The position numbers were made by a program, and so were the translations under genes. The notes below the pieces were generated by a model. The model ran no database searches, was not told the origin of the DNA, and saw nothing but the letters and a program-made list of their open reading frames with translations. Shown in pieces: positions 63,785-64,000 of a stretch of 64,000 nucleotides of DNA (within the stretch, counting starts at the first letter, position 1; each line of letters opens with the position of its first letter). The stretch comes from JADHUC01 sp964623055 (GTDB taxonomy: Bacteria > Planctomycetota > Planctomycetia > Pirellulales > Pirellulaceae): contig CAZURK010000022.1 of NCBI GenBank assembly GCA_964623055.1, positions 1-64,000 of the forward strand. The letters are read 5' to 3'.

Positions 63785-64000
63785 ATGACACAGGCGCGCA
63801 TGGAAAAGTACGCCGAACATGCCCCGCCCCTCGCCGTGGCCGCGTCGCAGACAGCCTTGAATGAAGCTGAGTTGGAGGCAGATCGAGTTACCCATCTTAT
63901 CACTGTCTCCTGCACCGGCTTCGAATCGCCCGGGATCGACATGTCGCTGATCAAGCGTCTCGGGCTGTCGCCGTCGGTCGGGCGAATCCAGGTGGGCTTC
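63785..64000 (+). pseudogene. Type III polyketide synthase, 5'-truncated and running off the window
   Basis: From ATG at 63785 the translation MTQARMEKYAEHAPPLAVAA, then THLITVSCTGFESPGIDMSL and IKRLGLSPSVGRIQVGF, is the N-terminal domain of chalcone/stilbene-synthase-like enzymes with the catalytic Cys in SCTGF at residue 43. In intact enzymes this Cys is near residue 140-165, so roughly the first 100 residues are missing. The in-frame sequence upstream reaches a stop at about 63695 after some 30 residues with no similarity. The 5' end directly follows transposase fragments, so an insertion or deletion probably removed it. The C-terminal half lies beyond the window. Confidence 0.8.

Noticed and set aside
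1..64000. CRISPR arrays, tRNA, rRNA or phage structural genes
   Set aside because: No regularly spaced repeats, cloverleaf-type sequences or conserved rRNA stretches were seen in the gaps by eye; a tRNAscan or Rfam run would be needed to exclude small RNAs.

Overview
The window is high-GC bacterial DNA whose gene content points to a member of the Planctomycetota. The signs are many large secreted proteins (PQQ-type and FG-GAP beta-propellers, LamG/DUF4838 and GH123/DUF4091-like carbohydrate proteins, a beta-helix protein, ThuA, a PcRGLX-like lyase), a Hanks-type kinase with a transmembrane segment and long C-terminal region, a BlaI/M56 pair with fused WD40 repeats, and membrane-anchored LRR proteins beginning RRFSMRTLLL. 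This assignment rests on family content alone; there is no rRNA, tRNA or other phylogenetic marker in the window. No CRISPR array or phage module was seen.

Layout. 1-1925: decayed IS91-type element (frameshifted tyrosine recombinase plus internally deleted transposase), preceded by an attC-like hairpin. 2290-8885: lipoprotein-like gene, a broken small membrane protein, and two secreted carbohydrate-associated proteins. 8972-17595 (minus): an FG-GAP protein, then a translationally coupled trio of membrane BamB-like propeller, Rph-like phosphotransferase and EMC3/DUF106-like membrane protein. 17724-20489 (minus): a second GH123/DUF4091-like protein. 20891-24608: a BlaI-type repressor and an M56 peptidase/WD40 fusion behind a promoter holding two copies of a 16-bp palindromic operator. 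24753-30761: toroid-like secreted protein, sugar porter with an Ala-rich insert, and beta-helix protein.

30790-40445 is the most unusual part. A LysR-like regulator is divergent from a near-consensus promoter that drives a 2H-phosphoesterase-like gene, a 1760-residue multidomain protein (ROK-like kinase, GlnD-like nucleotidyltransferase, LRV repeats, GH3/NagZ-like glycosidase, HD domain) and an overlapping transketolase-like gene. I cannot name a pathway for it. The domains suggest intracellular handling of a glycosylated, phosphorylated or nucleotidylated sugar.

40592-63184: SH3-like secreted protein, a quinoprotein-like propeller with an embedded methyltransferase-like domain and an in-frame repetitive palindrome, ThuA protein, a 49-residue zinc-ribbon protein, the kinase, a duplicated-domain protein, an LRR protein, tandem DUF4139 paralogues, small secreted proteins, a lyase-like protein and a HEAT protein. 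63323-64000: transposase debris and the start of a type III polyketide synthase that appears 5'-truncated.

Imperfect and perfect extragenic palindromes recur between genes, mostly at convergent ends or downstream of genes, where they may act as terminators; one sits inside a coding sequence.
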